NCBI RefSeq assembly: GCF_036059255.1
Contig: NZ_CP107947.1
Coordinates: forward strand, 1,984,001-2,048,000
DNA length: 64,000 bases
Origin: Micromonospora sp. NBC_00389
GTDB taxonomy: Bacteria > Actinomycetota > Actinomycetes > Mycobacteriales > Micromonosporaceae
Direction: 5' to 3'
Positions 61,899-64,000 of the stretch are shown here, piece by piece; the stretch's first letter is position 1, and each line of letters starts with the position of its first letter. A program made the position numbers and the translations under genes. The notes under the pieces were generated by a model. It searched no databases and was not told the origin of the DNA. It saw only the letters and a list, made by a program, of their open reading frames with translations.

Positions 61899-63062
61899 AT
61901 GACCGCTCCGCTGGACCTGCTCGACCTGGACCCGTCGCTCACCGAGGAGGAGCGGCAGATCCGCGACGTCGTACGCCAGCTCATCGACGACCGGGTGCGG
62001 CCGCACGTCGCCGACTGGTACGAGGAGGGCCGGGTGCCGGCCCGCGAGCTGGCCCGGGAGTTCGGCAAGCTCGGGCTGCTCGGCATGCACCTCACCGGCT
62101 ACGGCTGCGCTGGCGCCTCCGCGGTCGCGTACGGGCTGGCCTGCCAGGAACTGGAGGCCGGCGACTCGGGCATCCGCTCGCTGGTCTCGGTGCAGGGCTC
62201 GCTGGCCATGTACGCCATCTGGCGCTACGGCAGCGAGGAGCAGAAGCAGCGCTGGCTGCCGCCGATGGCGACCGGCGAGGCGATCGGCTGCTTCGGCCTG
62301 ACCGAGCCGGACCACGGCTCCGACCCGGCGTCGATGGCCACCCGGGCCCGCCGTGACGGCGACGACTGGGTGCTCAGCGGCGGCAAGATGTGGATCACCA
62401 ACGCGCCGATCGCCGATGTCGCGGTGATCTGGGCGCGCACCGACGCCGGCGTGCGGGGTTTCGCCGTACCAATGGACACGCCCGGTGTCACGGCCCGGGA
62501 GATCCGCCGCAAGATGTCCCTGCGCGCGTCGGTGACCGGCGAGATCGTGCTCGACGACGTCCGGCTCCCGGCGGACGCCCAACTGCCCGAGGCGGTCGGG
62601 CTCAAGGCCCCGCTGAGCTGCCTCACCGAGGCCCGGTACGGCATCGTCTGGGGCGCGGTCGGCGCAGCCCGGGACTGCCTGGAAACCACCCTGGCGTACG
62701 CCACCACCCGCACGCAGTTCGGTCGTCCGCTGGCCGGCTTCCAGCTCACCCAGGCCAAGCTCGCCGACATGGCCGTCGAGTTGGTGAAGGGGCAGCTGCT
62801 CGCTCTGCACCTGGGCCGGCTCGCCGACGCCGGTCGACTGCGGCCCGATCAGGTCAGCGTGGGCAAACTGAACAACGTGCGGGAGGCCCTGGCCATCGCC
62901 CGGCAGTGCCGCACCATCCTCGGCGCCAACGGCGTCTCCGGTGAGTACCCGGTGATGCGGCACGCGAACAACCTGGAGAGCGTGCTGACGTACGAGGGCA
63001 CCTCGGAGATCCACCAACTGGTCGTCGGGCAGCGGCTCACCGGGCTCTCCGCCTTCGCCTGA
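61899..63062 (+). CDS. Acyl-CoA dehydrogenase (glutaryl-CoA type)
   Basis: The product is 387 residues from ATG 61899. Typical FAD-binding and fold segments are CFGLTEPDHGSDPASMATRA, GGKMWITNAPIADVAVIW and YATTRTQFGRPLAGFQLTQA, with the catalytic glutamate in LTYEGTSEIHQLVVGQ. The overall form is close to glutaryl-CoA dehydrogenases (lysine and tryptophan breakdown). It oxidises acyl-CoA to enoyl-CoA with transfer to ETF. Confidence 0.92.
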   Translation: MTAPLDLLDLDPSLTEEERQIRDVVRQLIDDRVRPHVADWYEEGRVPARELAREFGKLGLLGMHLTGYGCAGASAVAYGLACQELEAGDSGIRSLVSVQGSLAMYAIWRYGSEEQKQRWLPPMATGEAIGCFGLTEPDHGSDPASMATRARRDGDDWVLSGGKMWITNAPIADVAVIWARTDAGVRGFAVPMDTPGVTAREIRRKMSLRASVTGEIVLDDVRLPADAQLPEAVGLKAPLSCLTEARYGIVWGAVGAARDCLETTLAYATTRTQFGRPLAGFQLTQAKLADMAVELVKGQLLALHLGRLADAGRLRPDQVSVGKLNNVREALAIARQCRTILGANGVSGEYPVMRHANNLESVLTYEGTSEIHQLVVGQRLTGLSAFA

Positions 63063-63152
63063 CCTGCCCGTTTGCACATTCCGGGCGCTCGACGCGCGGC
63101 TGTCGTACCGGGGCCGTACCGTCATTGACAGACGACGTGTCTGACGAGGACG

Positions 63153-63950
63153 GTGAGCGTGATGGCCCGCGACGCTGGCATCAACGAGCCCACGAGGGAG
63201 TTCCCCGGTTACCCGACCGGCGACGACCTCAAGGAGCGGTCGGCCGTGACACCCGAGTCGACCACGGACACACCGGGCGGCTCCGGCGACCCGATGACCG
63301 GTGGCAACGGTGGGCCGGCGCGTGGTCTGCTCCTGCTGCTCGGGGCTGCCGCGCTGGCCGTGGTGGTGCTGCTCGGCGTCCAGGCGACCGGCCTCCTGCC
63401 GGAGTTCCGCAACCCGTTCGCCAAGGAGCAGACCGACCGCAGCCAGCCGCCGCTGCTGAAGTCCATCCAGGACCTCAGCCGCTACGTGGCCGCGGAGGGC
63501 AACTTCCAGGTCGTGGTCGACACCCAGAACGACCGGCGCAACGTTCCGGACTTCCTGCTCAACGAGCGCACCCTGTTCGTCGGGGCGGGCAGCGTCGAGG
63601 CGTACGTCGACTTCGCCAAGATCGGTGATGGTGCGATCGTCGAGTCCGCCGACGGCACCTCGGTCGAGATCAAGCTGCCCGCGCCGCAGCTCGGCCAGAC
63701 CAACCTCGACCTGGAGAAGAGCTACGTCTTCGCCGAGCAGCGCGGTCTGCTCAACCGGCTCGGTGACCTGGTCGGCAACGACCCCAACCGGCAGCAGCAG
63801 GTCTACCAGCTCGCCGAGGAACGGATCACCGCCGCCGCCCGGGACAGCGGGCTCTCGGCCCGGGCCGAGGAGAACACCCGCAAAATGCTGGAGGGGCTGC
63901 TGCGCTCCCTCGGCTACCAGCGGATCACGGTCACCTACACCGCCCCCTGA
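63153..63950 (+). CDS. DUF4230 membrane-anchored protein
   Basis: The product is 265 residues from GTG 63153; ATG 63162 is an alternative. After a polar N-terminus, one membrane helix (about residues 58-78, GLLLLLGAAALAVVVLLGVQ) is followed by an extracellular DUF4230 domain with LLKSIQDLSRYVAAEGNFQV and YVDFAKIGDGAIVES. The ending SLGYQRITVTYTAP is typical. The family is found in many bacteria, with unknown role. The gene ends 50 bases before the window edge. Confidence 0.88.
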   Translation: MSVMARDAGINEPTREFPGYPTGDDLKERSAVTPESTTDTPGGSGDPMTGGNGGPARGLLLLLGAAALAVVVLLGVQATGLLPEFRNPFAKEQTDRSQPPLLKSIQDLSRYVAAEGNFQVVVDTQNDRRNVPDFLLNERTLFVGAGSVEAYVDFAKIGDGAIVESADGTSVEIKLPAPQLGQTNLDLEKSYVFAEQRGLLNRLGDLVGNDPNRQQQVYQLAEERITAAARDSGLSARAEENTRKMLEGLLRSLGYQRITVTYTAP

Positions 63951-63970
63951 CCGCACCCCGTACGCCGAAT

Positions 63971-64000
63971 CGCCCGCCCCGATGTTCGTCGGGACGGGCG
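63971..64000. terminator. Terminator at the window edge
   Basis: CGCCCGCCCCGA and TCGGGACGGGCG form a 12-base stem (one mismatch) with a six-base loop right after the DUF4230 gene. It reaches the end of the window, so its tail is unseen. Confidence 0.6.

Overview
The window is very GC-rich, uses many GTG and TTG starts, and reads like the chromosome of a filamentous actinobacterium. The closest fit is Micromonosporaceae (Micromonospora or a near relative). This rests on protein character: SepH, actinobacterial Ku with a lysine-rich tail, a DivIVA-domain/GntR pair, DUF3027, DUF2530 and TIGR03089 proteins, the futalosine menaquinone pathway, and long intergenic palindromes. No rRNA, tRNA, CRISPR array or biosynthetic megasynthase was seen.

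Layout. 1-5.2 kb: small accessory genes (HxlR regulator end, a frameshifted small gene, a membrane-anchored Nudix protein, a second Nudix protein with a degenerate box, a VOC protein, a PPOX flavoprotein). 5.3-10.4 kb: DUF2231 membrane protein, Hsp20, then a sugar module (GT9 heptosyltransferase-like, GT2, bifunctional HldE). 10.5-14.1 kb: drug exporter, TetR regulator and a divergent aldo/keto reductase broken by one extra C. 14.1-19.3 kb: Nudix, acyl-CoA ligase, quinone oxidoreductase, HAD phosphatase, SCO6745-like protein. 19.4-25.4 kb: membrane-anchored FKBP, DUF4241, a split NHEJ locus (Ku divergent from a ligase/polymerase pair) and a SigE-family sigma factor with its membrane partner. 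25.5-31.9 kb: secreted phytase-like esterase, membrane protein, TIGR03089, M43 metalloprotease and a secreted unknown. 31.9-35.35 kb: accessory island with a long palindrome, DivIVA/GntR genes and an IS607-type element (tnpA plus tnpB) that splits another palindrome copy. 35.4-41 kb: XPB helicase, L,D-transpeptidase and a large XPB-associated protein. 41-47.7 kb: HAD, cold-shock protein, mqnD, a repeat-rich non-coding block, a broken HTH-GNAT gene, mqnB, MFS, DUF3027. 47.7-51.5 kb: DUF2530, purine permease, MarR regulator and MFS. 51.6-64 kb: mostly housekeeping (ThpR, aldo/keto reductase, SepH, SerC, citrate synthase, PdxH, MFS, aldose epimerase, nitroreductase, acyl-CoA dehydrogenase, DUF4230).

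Cooperation. MqnD and MqnB belong to futalosine menaquinone synthesis. Ku, the ligase and the polymerase together form bacterial end joining. XPB and the 828-residue protein share a domain and probably work together. HldE with the GT9 and GT2 enzymes suggests heptose-type surface glycosylation. The most unusual structures are the IS607 element inside a dispersed palindrome (33.2-35.3 kb) and a 427-bp inverted-repeat-bounded element filled with ten 28-bp tandem repeats (43.08-43.51 kb). Five genes carry apparent single frameshifts. Two of these lie in C-runs, so sequencing error must be weighed against true gene decay.
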